Shown here: positions 11,673-22,434 of the stretch, piece after piece | Layout of the letters: the number at the start of each line of letters is the position of its first letter | How positions within the stretch are numbered: the first letter of the stretch is position 1 | DNA from: Marsupella aquatica | Taxonomy: Eukaryota > Marchantiophyta | Direction of reading: 5' to 3' | NCBI GenBank assembly: GCA_973895155.1 | Contig: OZ316893.1 | Coordinates: 310,001 to 374,000 of the forward strand | Length of the DNA stretch: 64,000 nucleotides | Translations under genes and position numbers: made by a program | The notes under the pieces: model-generated | Told to the model about the DNA's origin: nothing | Database searches by the model: none | The model's input: the letters and a program-made list of their open reading frames with translations, nothing else

Positions 11673-12481
11673 CCATAACCATTTTGAAAATGTACATATG
11701 GTACATTGTATTGTGAATCAATGCCGTTGATGAGACAAAATTCATCAAAAGTTTTTGATGTAAACTCTCCAGCTCCATCAGTCTTGAGGGTTCAAATTGG
11801 ATATTCTGGGAATTGAGCTCTTAGCCGTATAATGTGTGCCAGAATCCGAGAGAAAACGAGGTTCCGGGTTGATAATAGGGAAACCCTTGACCACTTGGAG
11901 CTTGTGTCTATGATGACCAGAAAATAGCGAAATGGGCCACTGGGAGGATCGATGGGTCCGCAAACATCTACATGAAGTCTCTCTAGAAATGCAGGTATGT
12001 GGTTTTCGGTTTTGGAATTGGAGGGAGCAGTAATCATCTTGCCCTGTGAGCAGGCAAGGCATGGTCCTTTGAATGCTCTAGGATGTACTTCTTTTGATAC
12101 TCCTTTAGAGTTATTGACAATTCTGTGGAACATGCTTGTTCCAGGATGTCCCAATCGTCTATGCCAGATCTCTGTGAGGTTCTGTGATTCAGTCTGAACA
12201 TGGTAGCATTGAGTTTGAGTTGCATAGTATCCTAAAGGGTAAGCTTGTAAAGTTTCTTTAACAAGTCTGCCTTTTGATGAGTGAGATACTATTTGTAGAA
12301 CTTCTCGTGAGTCTTGAATATCTGTTTGAATATGTAGGTTATTTGCTCTTATGTCTTTAAAACTAAGTAGATTTCTCGTTGCTTTGGGAGCATATATCGC
12401 AGATGTGATTTTAATAATTGTTCCTTCTGGGAGAACTACTGTGGCGTTGCCATGACCCTCCTCAATTTGATGTTGTCCCAT
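11673..12481 (-). pseudogene. Copia protease C-terminus and integrase N-half
   Basis: Starts in the protease flap region, then GAG-pre-integrase with WHRRLGHPG and CLACSQGK (the HHCC zinc site), then the core with D in HVDVCGPI and the IDTSSKW strand. A frameshift at about 11900 moves the rest to another frame, which carries the second catalytic Asp context (TDGAGEFTS) and breaks off at 11673. RT should follow but is absent. Confidence 0.8.
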
Positions 12482-12535
12482 TATCGTTGTTATTTTCCTT
12501 TGTGAAAGGGTAATTCCATGGAAATATTTATTATC

Positions 12536-13024
12536 TCAAAGGATAGTATGGGTTGTACCACTGTCGACGATGCAGAAGTCCGGGTCCTCGATATTCAGTG
12601 ATGAATTCAGCATATGGATTTCTGGTATAATCTCGGGTGACTCTAAATAAGCCCCATGTGCTTCGAATTTTGATTCGTTCAAGCTCTTCTTATAAAGTAG
12701 AATGAGGTGGCTAGGTGCATGGCATACCTTCTGGGTGTGTCCTTTGGTTCCGCACCTGAAACATGTAATTGGGTTTTGTTGTTTATTGCTTAAGGAGGTT
12801 CGTTGTCGCTCCCGATTCGGTTGTTGGAAATCTGCTTTTCCACTCTTCCAGTTGCTCCTATTCGCATTGTTCATTCTTCCATGACCTCGTCCTCTGTAGT
12901 TGGAACTATATCCACCTCTTTGAGAGAAATTTCCTCTTCCTCTAATTGTTCCTCGGCCACGGTATGAACCTCTCCCCCTTAATGTTTGTCCATTAGAAGT
13001 TGTCATATATGTTTCTCCTCTCAT
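12536..13024 (-). pseudogene. Copia nucleocapsid and protease start
   Basis: An Arg/Gly-rich RNA-binding tract (repeated RGRG) leads to a single CCHC knuckle, CFRCGTKGHTQKVC, then the retropepsin active site CIVDSGTTHTIL (D-S-G intact). A TGA at 12536-12538 stops it, and the same frame goes on after that codon into the protease body. CGA-to-TGA or AGA-to-TGA change would explain it. Confidence 0.8.
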
Positions 13025-13035
13025 ATCCTGTGTGA

Positions 13036-13701
13036 CTAAGTTGGTTTCAGTAATGGGTGGTACAGGAAGTGTCCCGGAGGTCTTTCCTTTGCATTATTCA
13101 TAAGGAGGATGGAATTTTGTTCTGCTAAAAGCACGTGGGCAATGAGCGCGGAGTATGTTGTAAAAGCCATATTCCTGTACTGGTTCGAAATCACCAAGTT
13201 AGTCGGGTGAAATGTAGCTAATGTCTTTTCAATTTGCTGTTTATCACTTACTGGTTCTCCACACATTTGGAGTTCATTTGAGATCCTAAACATCTCACTG
13301 TTGTATAAATCTACTGATTTGAAATCTTGGACTCTTAGAGTAACCCATGCCTGTAGAGCATTAGGCAGATTGATCGTAGTGATATGCTCGAATCTCGATT
13401 TCAATGCATCCCAGAGTAATCGAGGATTGTATACAGTCTTATACTGACGTTTCAGAGGATCTACTAAGTGATGTCGGAGTAGTACTAAGGCTTGTGCCTT
13501 GGTGTATTGGTCTACACCGACATCTGTGTGTATGGCCTCATCAATTCGTTTTGCAGTGAGATGGACCTCTACATCTATATACCAATCATTGTAATTCTTG
13601 CCATCAATCTGCAAGGCTGGGAATAGAAGTTTCTCAATGGAATTCGATGTCATCCTGAGATCAAAAATGTCTAATTGAGTTCCGAATTGTGGTGCGAACA
13701 A
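13036..13701 (-). pseudogene. Copia gag
   Basis: About 220 codons with the gag pattern of plant copia elements: LDGKNY/W-like (QIDGKNYNDWYIDVEVHL), ALVLLRHHL, and LWDALKSRFEH. These belong to the UBN2/retrotran-gag groups. The frame changes at about 13030, where the RNA-binding part takes over in another frame. It would form the particle shell. Confidence 0.8.
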
Positions 13702-13887
13702 AATAATTCTATTGAATAAGGAATGCTATTGGTAATCATCCCTCATTGTTACTCGATGTTTTCTTAAAGAAAAAGGCATGCATCAGATGCCCAAAAGTTG
13801 ACAAATTCGATAACTGTCAAGTATAACTGCCTAAAGATTGAACGACCCCCTAAAAAATAAATTAAGAGCACATTCGTGCTGATAACG

Positions 13888-14096
13888 TGTTACAAACTAA
13901 AAATACACCAACAATGATATGTTCTTCTATTTCAAGGAGAGAATATATACATATGGTAACTCTGGTTGGAGTTAACCATAGGTTCTAACTATAGTTAGTA
14001 TACCCAATCATAATTAGGGTATAACATGAACTACGTTTTAAAGGGCAGAATGTACAGAAGAATTGCATTTAGTGTAGTTCCATATTTGTTTTGACA
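13888..14096 (-). repeat. Putative copia 5' LTR with primer-binding site
   Basis: On the minus strand the stretch starts TGTCAAAAC and ends TTTGTAACA, obeying TG..CA. It is followed at once (13887 downward) by CGTTATCAGCACGAATG, which looks like a primer site for an internal part of initiator tRNA-Met, as in some copia elements (from general knowledge, not checked against a tRNA). Without the 3' LTR the outer limit near 14096 is a guess from the terminal dinucleotide. Confidence 0.45.
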
Positions 14097-15660
14097 GCTC
14101 GGTCTGATTATTTCATAGTGGATTGCTGTCAGGTTTTGGAAAGGAAGAAGTGAAGGCTCACGCAACCATGCCTCTCAGATCAATCTCTTGGAAGACCATT
14201 ATTGGGATTAAATTGTCAGATTTCGTACATGATCTCACGACTTGCAGAGTGAGCAAGTCAGATATGTCAAAGATAGTTCAAAAGGATCTCACAATGAAAA
14301 AGAGTATCTAATTGGCAACCGATGTAGGTATGCACTAGTTCCTATTTGGGGGAAACTCTAGCAGTTGTAGCTTATTCTGCTAACTTCCCACTCAGTTTCC
14401 GATGCAAAGGGAGAATCTCCTGTTCCTTGACGATTGGGCCGGCGTGTAGCTCAAACCCATTGATATTTTAAACTCTCCTGTGCCCTTCTTCGGTCCCGTG
14501 TGTCCTCATTCTTGATTGGGTCATTATTTGGCATCTTGTACTCTGTCCTTTCCGTTCCCAAGTGGGGGATTTTAGACTTGAAAATCAATTTATTCGACAA
14601 AAATCAACGGAGGATTCATCATCCCAAACTACTGAATGTCTTTGGACCTCGTTGCTACTGTAAGTGCAGAGAAGTACATTAAAGTATGCTTACATGTGGA
14701 GCATCACTCAATTTGTGCCTCTAGTTGCTACTTCCTATCCTGTTCCATAAAAAATAATGGTATGATCGAAGGCAAAGTTCTGGCAAGGCAGAGTGAAAAA
14801 GGGGGCAACGAGGCTCTCGTCTGCCATCTTCGTGCAAATTTTGCATACCAACAATGCTATGCAAATTGAGTATACTAACTGCATTAGACTCAATTTTGGA
14901 CAGTCAAGTCCATGTCATATGGTGACAACTGATTCACCCATAGTTTCTCTGGCTTCTCCTATATGGGGACACCTGATCCTATGGTTTCTCTGACTTCTCC
15001 AACTACAATTGGGTTTTGTTATTGCATCTGTCAGTCAATGAAGATTTGGAGAAGAAAAAACATAGGGCAGTCTCCTCCAAGGAGAGACAGTTGATGCCAA
15101 TCAACAGCAATCGACTTGACAGAACTCAACAAATATGGAAGATAGAAATGTATCAGTTATACTTGCGTGTCAAGAAGTAAAACTTAATACAAAAATGTTA
15201 AATGTTCTCTTAGGGTGTCATCAGTTGATCGTTGATTGTGTCTTCAAAGTTGGCCACCAACTGTCACTCCAACACACCCCTCTCATGAAATGTGAACTAT
15301 AGTCATCACTATCTCCAGGGTTTTGAGGCCCAAATCTCAGCAAGGAATGCGGTCTTGGCATTGCCTGAGAAACAAGAAGCACCTACTTTTCAGACTAACT
15401 GAAACAGACACACAACACCAGAAAACAGCAGATCAACACTATCATGCCTGCCACCTAACGTATCCATGTGAAGTGCATTGGAGATTGAAAAGATCAACAT
15501 CCACAAGAAGTGACCGAGTTGTAGTCATCTAGAGTAAGATCAATGGGCAAAACGAAGGGTAAACCACCCAAGATGAGTATGCTGATGAGAATTGAACACG
15601 AATTTCAGGGAAAGCAGATCACCTTCCAATGAGTTACTGATACGAGTATCAGAATCCTGT
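14097..15660. other. AT-rich intergenic region
   Basis: About 1.56 kb with no ORF over 80 codons that looks coding and no recognised repeat. It lies between the copia LTR and the 3' end of the REase-kinase gene. The part near 15600 probably holds the 3' UTR of that gene. I see nothing else I can support. Confidence 0.5.
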
Positions 15661-17771
15661 CTACAGCTTTGTGCCAAACACGCGACATCGTTCGCAACGT
15701 TTCTTGCAGATATCCTCAAGCATCTTCGCTGCTGCTGTACGCTCCTGCTGCATTTGTTTTGCCCGGGATCTCATCAATTGACGTTCTTCCGTACCGCCTA
15801 TATAAAAGTCATCGAGCCATTCAGCTATAAGTTTCCCGAGTTGGTACATGTCCGATCCCTTGGTGTATCTTTTCCTTTTGTCATTGTCTTCTTCCAACGT
15901 TTCCGCATCCCAACCCGTTAAGTCCTCACCAACCCATACTTCATTGTCGGGTCCAGCAGCTTCCAAGTCTATGATCACCCATTTCCATTCACCCATATCA
16001 TTTACTTTGATAACGTTGGGCCACCTTATGTCCCTGTGGGTGTAGCCTTTCATGTGCAAGTCCGCAAGGCCGCATAACATGTCATGCATGGCATTTACTA
16101 AATCCTTGCAATCCTTAGGCTTTGCAGATGGGTCACCAACAGGTTGTAGTCGCAATACTGTTTTAGCCCTGGATGATCGGGCGCATATAAGTTGGATCAG
16201 GTACCTGGAACCATCGATTTTTTCATACAGGCATTTTATCGCGGTCACCTTATCTTTCATCAATCGTGGGATTTCCTTCGTCACGCAGTTAGGATAGATC
16301 GTCACTGCTCCACCATCACCTCTTGCTATTGGCCTATATAATGCCAAGGGGATGTAACTATCCAGTTCTTCCTGTAGTTTCTGTAGGAGACAGTGCATCC
16401 GAATGGTGCTATGTAGGAACTTGGCTACATCGCTCAACATATTCAAGTCATAGAGTTGTGAGATACTTTCAGAAACAATTTCCTTGCCTCGCGGATAGAG
16501 CTTCAGCCATTGAAACAGCCTTCCACCGGAGCAACCACCAATCACATAAGGGAGCTTACCATAGAACAAAGGGCTCCATGCCTTTAATTTTGAGGTGTTC
16601 TCAACTGCAGCCTCGTGCCGAAGTGCCCGGTCTGTCTTATTCTCCCATCGGAGAATGAGACAATCCCTCACAAACAGCTGAAAATCTGGTCTTAATAGCG
16701 GTTTTAGTGGTCGCGATGCTACAGTACTAGTCGGGGGATTGGGTGAATCCAGTAACCAGTCCAAACCTTGTAATTTTCCGTTTGCTGGAGCCTCCTCATT
16801 TAATAATGAGATGAACTCTCCAGTGAGATTAGCCAATTCATGTGAGCTGGTGGCCTCATTGCCTGGACAATGACGCATTATCTGTCCGAACACACCGTCG
16901 CAGAAGGTTGCCAAGTCTTTCGCCGCTGCGGGAATATCAAGCTCCACCAGCTCAGAAGAGCATATTTTCTTGAAAATTACAAGACTGCGAATTGGGAGCG
17001 GTACTGGTGTCTGGGACAAAAACTCCGAGAGTTCATGTGCACTTCGTGGGAGCGTCGGAGGTGGTTCCAACAGTTTCCCAAAATAGCGCTCTCTAGCTTC
17101 AATCTCAGCTTTTGCCTTCTTTGAAAGTTTTGCCTTCTTTGAAAGTCGCGCTCCCTCTGCGTACACACCAATCACGAAGTGTTGAAGAGGAGAGAAAAAC
17201 AGGAAAGTCATCCAATAATCACTCGAGCAAGGAGTCTACAAATTTGGCACGATTCCGGCAGAAATGCTTTATCGGTTAGCAAAGCAGGAAGACACAGGAC
17301 ACCTGTAATTGCAAAAGTGCTTTCCAAACAAATGCCAGAGCAAGGGCGACAGCTGCTGTCCATGATACCCTTGATCACTTTTCAGCAAAGAAAACAAAGC
17401 AGCAACAGAGGGGTGCTCAAAGGAAAAAACTCAACGAAAAGACAAACCAGAACAAGAACCAGAAGATACTGACGAGAAACACATTGCTGTGAAATTCAGT
17501 TGGAATTACCATCCGTAGAGTTTCCTTTTTGAAGCCGAATTGCCAACTTAATTGCCATTTCCAATCCGTCAGGTGCCACTGGGAACACGCGCCGGATTAT
17601 GTCTTCGAGATCCATTTCCGACAACTCTAGCAACATAGATACTCCGACCCAGCTAAGGCATAGTTTCGCAGCAACGTCTCGCAGTCGTGTTTCGTCATAA
17701 ATAGTTCTCCGAAGCAGGTTCATAATATTTTCTTCTTCACCACTCGCCATTGGATCTTGCAGGCTGAACAA
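15661..17771 (-). CDS. Crinkler-like REase-kinase protein, two exons
   Basis: Exon 1 is 17771-17511 or so (ATG 17771 or 17750), donor GTAATT at 17509-17504; exon 2 runs from 17156 (acceptor GTACGCAG) to TAG 15661. The join keeps frame. Exon 1 codes a helical header of ~80 residues that may be an adaptor domain. Exon 2 has a Lys-rich coil, then a PD-(D/E)XK nuclease-like segment (LILRWENKTD, E-x-K), and a protein-kinase C-lobe with HRDIRWPN and DLE in place of DFG. REase plus kinase is the CR-effector architecture described for oomycete Crinklers and relatives in land plants. No frame break is seen, unlike its neighbours. Role in defence, conflict or cell death is inference. Confidence 0.7.
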
Positions 17772-19227
17772 TATACTGCTTACTTCTTAAGATATATGCT
17801 ATGAAACCAGGCAGAGACAAGACAGCCACAAACGCAAGTTATAACAAAAGAAAGCACATACAAATGACAAGCAGAAACGAAACCCTCGGGTTGACAGAAA
17901 TCGTAGCAACAGAGGAAGCGACAGAGGAAAGAGCACCACAAGGATGAAAACTACGGTACAAGGCCGTGAAACTCACCATCCACCAAACCCTGGATCACCG
18001 AAAACCCAGTCCAAATCCTGCAACCGCACGATGTAAGGCCTTTTGATCCGCAGTGTATCATGACAATCAATTAAACATGCAACGATTCACCACCTCAAAA
18101 TTTCCAAACCAGACTGCTAGCGAATCCGCCTCACTTCAGTCTATGCCGAACAGACCAGTATACCGAATGCTCGGACTCTTTATGCCGACGGCCTCCTCGG
18201 TCGGCAGACAAGGAGTTGATCCGTTCCCGACCAGTTGTGCCTTGTGTAAACCCCCGGGCCTATATTCCCAATGTTATCCGTTGCCGACCTGTTGTGCCTT
18301 GTGTAACCCCCGGGTCTATATTTGAGAACCCCTAATGTATATGTTTATGGTCCTTCCTTATTCCTTAACGATGTATTGGTACTTGGCCCTCCATTCGGGA
18401 TCGCCCTTCATGATGCCAATCTTGGTCCTTCATTCAGGCTGCTCTACCCACGGTCAATCTGGGCCGTCCATTCAGGGCGCTCAATCCGCGGCTAATTTCT
18501 GCCCTCCATTTAAAAATGAACGGCCCAGATTGTTAGCGTTGAGGGCGTTCCTGCATCGCCATCCAACGGACAGCTGCTATTGGACGGCCCAGATTTTGTT
18601 CAATGGGCCGGTGGTTTCCTGGGCGGGCGTTAATCTAGGAGAGCAGCAGGATGTGGCCACTTCCCATTTCACTTTCTGGAAACGCCGTCAGGCTGGAAGT
18701 TTGTCGTCTGTGCAGGAGCCATTTCCGTCTCGGCCGGGATGAGCTTTCTCTCGCATTCTAGTCATTCTTCTTCGTGCCTCTCATTCCGTGTTCATCGAGA
18801 GCTTGAGTAGATTCGGGTGTTTTGTCTGGGCTCAGGATGACCGGCTGCGGTGAATGTGGGTTCGGCTGTGAGTTGACAGTTGGAGCGCAACTCAGCTTTT
18901 TTGCTTCTTTTTTTCCCCTTTTTTTCAATAAAACCCGCGAAACCCCGCGGGAAAGGAGGACCAAACAGGCCAGGGCAAAGCCCACAAAGCCCCAAAGGGG
19001 AAAGAAAGCCAGGTGGCCAGCACCAAAGCCAAGCAAAGACAAAGTCAAGTGAAATCATGGCCAAGCAAAAACCTGAAACTAACTTCGAGTCAGCCCCAAA
19101 GTGAGGGGGAAGACAAAACGCCTACTTCATCTATGTCATAGGTAAGTGACACACTGAGGTCGTAGGCAAAGGAGCCTAGGGGACCCATCCAGGCATACCC
19201 AAAGACAACCGAGCCCCAGCCAAAGGA
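17772..19227. other. Intergenic region with short duplications
   Basis: Likely promoter of the REase-kinase gene at 17772-18050, then low-coding sequence. A 57-bp duplication lies at 18220-18330, and short repeats of a CCATTCRGG type at 18380-18510. A purine-rich stretch at 18930-19100 may be leader of the family-F fragment that follows. ORFs of up to 135 codons here have no recognisable domain, so I do not call them. Confidence 0.4.
18220..18330. repeat. 57-bp tandem duplication
   Basis: The segment containing GTTGTGCCTTGTGTAA and CCCCCGGG occurs at about 18234 and again 57 bases later at about 18291, with a few substitutions. Only two copies are present. No function is apparent. Confidence 0.7.
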
Positions 19228-19706
19228 GCAAAGCACCTACGATTCGAATTATGAACCTACTACTAGTCCACTTCACCAACCTTTACACCCTACACCATTC
19301 TTTTCTCAGCAAAGATCCCCTTTCTCTGAAGATTCTGATCCCCCCTCAACTCCAGAATACTATCCTCCCTATGATATTCCAGTCTATGACTCACCAGATC
19401 AAGGATTTGAAAGGGTTGATGCAGCTTTGCGATCCAATCTCAACCTTGTTGCAGTTGTCACTTCCTCTACCCTGACTCCTAGAAATGCTATCATCTATAA
19501 AATGGAGTCTAGAACACCTAAGCAACAGGTTTAGAAGTACGTCACCATTTGCAAAATCATCCATGCCAACACATCACCTATAAGTGAGTTATGGAGGTTT
19601 TATTATCAAACGAAAGCAGAGACTAGTTACATTTTTGACCTCAGGACAATTGGCACCTCTCGCTTGGAGTTGGCCCAATTCGATGAACATTGGACAGATA
19701 TGTTCT
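19228..19706 (+). pseudogene. Family-F ORF fragment
   Basis: Translated in one frame this matches the family-F ORF at 33990-44350: shared blocks include NYEPT, EDSDPPS, LVAVVTSST, TPRNA and SYIFDLR, followed by GTSRLELAQFDE. A TAG at about 19533 interrupts it. It ends at about 19706, where the sequence becomes the C-terminal part of the opposite-strand transposase. It shows that family F has at least two copies here and that this one is truncated on both sides. Confidence 0.7.
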
Positions 19707-22018
19707 TCACATACCCTCCTCATGACCTTCCATGCAGTTTGCAATGACTTGTTGTCTTCTGAAACTAGCTCATAGACAAAGATTGTGCATAAGCCTTGAT
19801 AGAAATGGTCATATACGTGTGCAGACATAGTGCACCATCTATTGTCAAGTATGCGGTGCATGACATCAGACATCACCCAATGCTCAAGATCCCCTCCTGG
19901 CTGCATTCTTCGAACAAGGTCCACTCCTGACCCGGGACCTTCTGTACTCATTTTAAAAATGTGCGGCCGCTCATTTGTTCCCACATTATGGGCTGGGAAC
20001 AAAACACTTTGGATAAAAGGAAATGCAGTCTGCTTCCGCATCTCTAGTATCATGCTTACATCAGACGACACATGAAAGTATCTCTTGATGCTCCTGATCA
20101 TCGAGCGGAAAACAGATTCGTCGCCCAGAATAGCCAACATTTCATCAAGGTCGTTTGCCTCCTCAGTGGTGACCATTTCAGCCACTGGGTCCTCAAAAAT
20201 ATCTTTAAGTTTTTGTACTGCTTTGACCTTGATCATAGACGGCCGTGCAGTAGGACTCCTCTTCAGTTCCTCCTCCACGAGATTACGCACAAGTGATCGT
20301 TGATCTTTGTTGTGCGTGAACATTGCAGGATGGGTGTGATTTTCAACATGCATGGCAACACAAGACTTGTGACAGTAATTAAGGTCGTCCTTGGTTGGAG
20401 TGATGTAGTACATCTCACTTGGGCATCCAGCTATACACCTAGGAGGCCTCCTGCAGAAGCTACAAATTACACTTGATGGGGGAACGTCGCATCCAACAGG
20501 GAAAGGCAGCTCATTTGTGCCTGCTCGATCTCGGGTCCACTTTGCAGAATTGTGCTCTTTGCGCTCTTCAAAATTCTCACAATCCCTATGCATACAACGT
20601 AGAGAACCCAAACACTTCACAGTTTGGATCTTGTAAGAGTGACTGTTGTTGTTTAGCTTTGGGCCGATATTTGCTCCTGTCTCAATCAACCTGCTCCACA
20701 TGTAACAATCATTCTTTCGCTCCATGCCCAAAAAGAAACACCCCTTCGAGTATGGACCTGTAAAAGGTGGCAACTCAAAAACATGGTCTCCATCATACAC
20801 TTTTGGTAATCGTTGAACTCTCTCCGGCAATTTTGTGCTCAAAATCTTACGAGCAGCTTGTACACATCGAGAGGCCCCTTTCCCGTGTAGCATGGCATGA
20901 ACAACACTGACAGGGAACTCATCCTTCCATACTGAATTGCCTTCTCGAAGACCCTCTCTGAGAAGGAATGCCTTTGATCGAGGTGTCTCCTTTGGTGGAG
21001 TATAAGCAGCTCCTCGATCCTCCCAAAATTGGGATGATGTAGACTCGGGTGTATTCATCCGAGAAGGTTCACCATCTTGAAGACCCCCTCTGAGATTGAA
21101 TGCACTTGATCGAGATTTCTCTTTCATTGGTGTATCACCATCTCCAAGATCCTCCCACATTTGGAATGAATTGGACCCAGGTGTACTTGTCCGAGGAGGT
21201 TCACCATCTCGAAGACCCCCTCTGAGATTGAATGCACTTGATCGAGGTTTCTCTTTCACTGGTGTATCACCATCTCCAAGATCCTCCCACATTTGGAATG
21301 AATTAGACCTAGGTGTACTTGTCCGAGGAGGTTCACCATCTCAAAGACCCCCTCTGAGATTGAATGCACTTGATCGAGGTTTCTCCTTCACTGGTGTATC
21401 CACATCTCCAACATCTTCCCACATATGGAATGAATTTGACCGAGGTGTACTCAATCGAGAAGGTTCACCATGTCGAAGACCCCCTCTGAGATTGATTGCG
21501 CTGGGTCGAGGTGTCTCCTTCACTGGCTCATCTGCCTCTCCAACATCCTGCCACACTGGCGACGAATTTGAGTGGGGTCTACCAACTCGGTGAATGTCCT
21601 CCCAAAATTGGGACGATTTCTGACGCGGTGTATTGTTCCATAATTCACCCGGTTCATCAATTTGTGGGGAGTGCGCAAAATCTCCAAGACCCTCACTAAC
21701 ATTACATGAACTTGCTTTCTTTTTGCAGATAGTATAGGACACGCCACATTTCAGATACCACTCTCGCTCATCTCCATCGCCTTTGGATTCAGCAAAAGTG
21801 GACAGCCCATCTTCTCTCTCCTCGTAAATCATGAAATCCCCTACCTTCAAACCAAATCGGCTTGCTACTTCATGCTCCTTAGTGACTCGAACACTGTCTC
21901 CCTCAATCTGACGAAAAACAACAACATCTCCGGTTACTGATCGGATTATCACAAGAGAAGCCATGTGTCCCAAATCCACATTGGGAATGTTAGTCTCCAG
22001 GCCTTCGGCTTTATACAT
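19707..22018 (-). pseudogene. DDE (MULE-like) transposase, truncated
   Basis: One frame from ATG 22018, broken by a TGA at 21341-21343 (sibling repeats have CGA there). N-terminal ~115 residues form a small globular domain, then five 44-residue tandem repeats (132-bp units). Next comes a Cys/His-rich region with C-x4-C and H-x-H patterns like the WRKY-GCM1/FLYWCH fingers of MULE-type transposases, then a segment with SDVMHRI, a short strand (LCTIFVYEL) and SEDNKS, which fits the first part of an RNase-H-fold DDE core. The ORF is cut at about 19707, losing later catalytic residues. Superfamily assignment is inference; KDZ-type elements are an alternative. Confidence 0.55.
20930..21520 (-). repeat. 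In-frame 132-bp tandem repeats, five units
   Basis: The phase marker TTGAATGCA-like sequence falls at 21096, 21228, 21360 and 21492, exactly 132 bases apart, with a further diverged unit before it at about 20960. Each unit codes 44 residues with a WED...TPVKEKPR...FNLRGGLRDGE pattern. The LRGGLRDGE part is coded by a copy of the hairpin motif that also fills the non-coding arrays at 22435-25460. 132 is a multiple of 3, so frame is kept. Confidence 0.85.
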
Positions 22019-22434
22019 CAGACGTTAAAGTCTTGGTACCACTTTATGCCAATAATACCGCACTTTCAGGCTTAGAACTTGGGCGGTACATCAGACATTA
22101 AAGTACCCATACTTTACGCCAAGAATACCGTTCCGGACAACGTGCGTACCATATAACGATCGTAGAATCCGGAGCGTACATATAACAATTGTACCACAAA
22201 GAAGGTACCTATTTGCTAGCGGCCGCCAAGAAGGTACAGATTCTGCACATGCACAAGGTACATATTTGCCAGCAGCCGCCAAGAAGGTACATGCAAACTC
22301 TGGGGATGTAGTATATTCTCCAAGATTCCGTCCGGCCTTGCCTAAAACATTTCTTCTTCTTCCGTCGTGTGGCTTATAATCCCCTCTGCAAATATGCCTG
22401 ACTTGAAGGATGAATAAATAGCCTTCCGACTTCC
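22019..22434. other. Upstream region of the transposase
   Basis: Contains an imperfect direct repeat of ~75 bases (ATCAGACGTTAAAG at about 22017 and ATCAGACATTAAAG at about 22090) and short GTACC-rich repeats to 22300, for example AAGAAGGTAC three times. These could be transposase-binding sites or terminal sequence of the element, but no terminus was proven. No gene is seen. Confidence 0.4.

Larger units (their letters stand above)
11673..14096 (-). mobile_element. Ty1/copia retrotransposon, truncated
   Basis: Minus-strand order LTR, primer site, gag, CCHC knuckle, protease, integrase identifies Ty1/copia (Pseudoviridae), where integrase precedes RT. The element stops at about 11673, inside the integrase core just after the YVHFQNG motif, so RT, RNase H and the 3' LTR are gone. 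Frameshifts and a TGA break what remains. Confidence 0.85.

Noticed and set aside
18335-18742. 135-codon plus-strand ORF as a gene
   Set aside because: No domain, no homologous copy in the window, composition not coding-like, lies in a region of short duplications.
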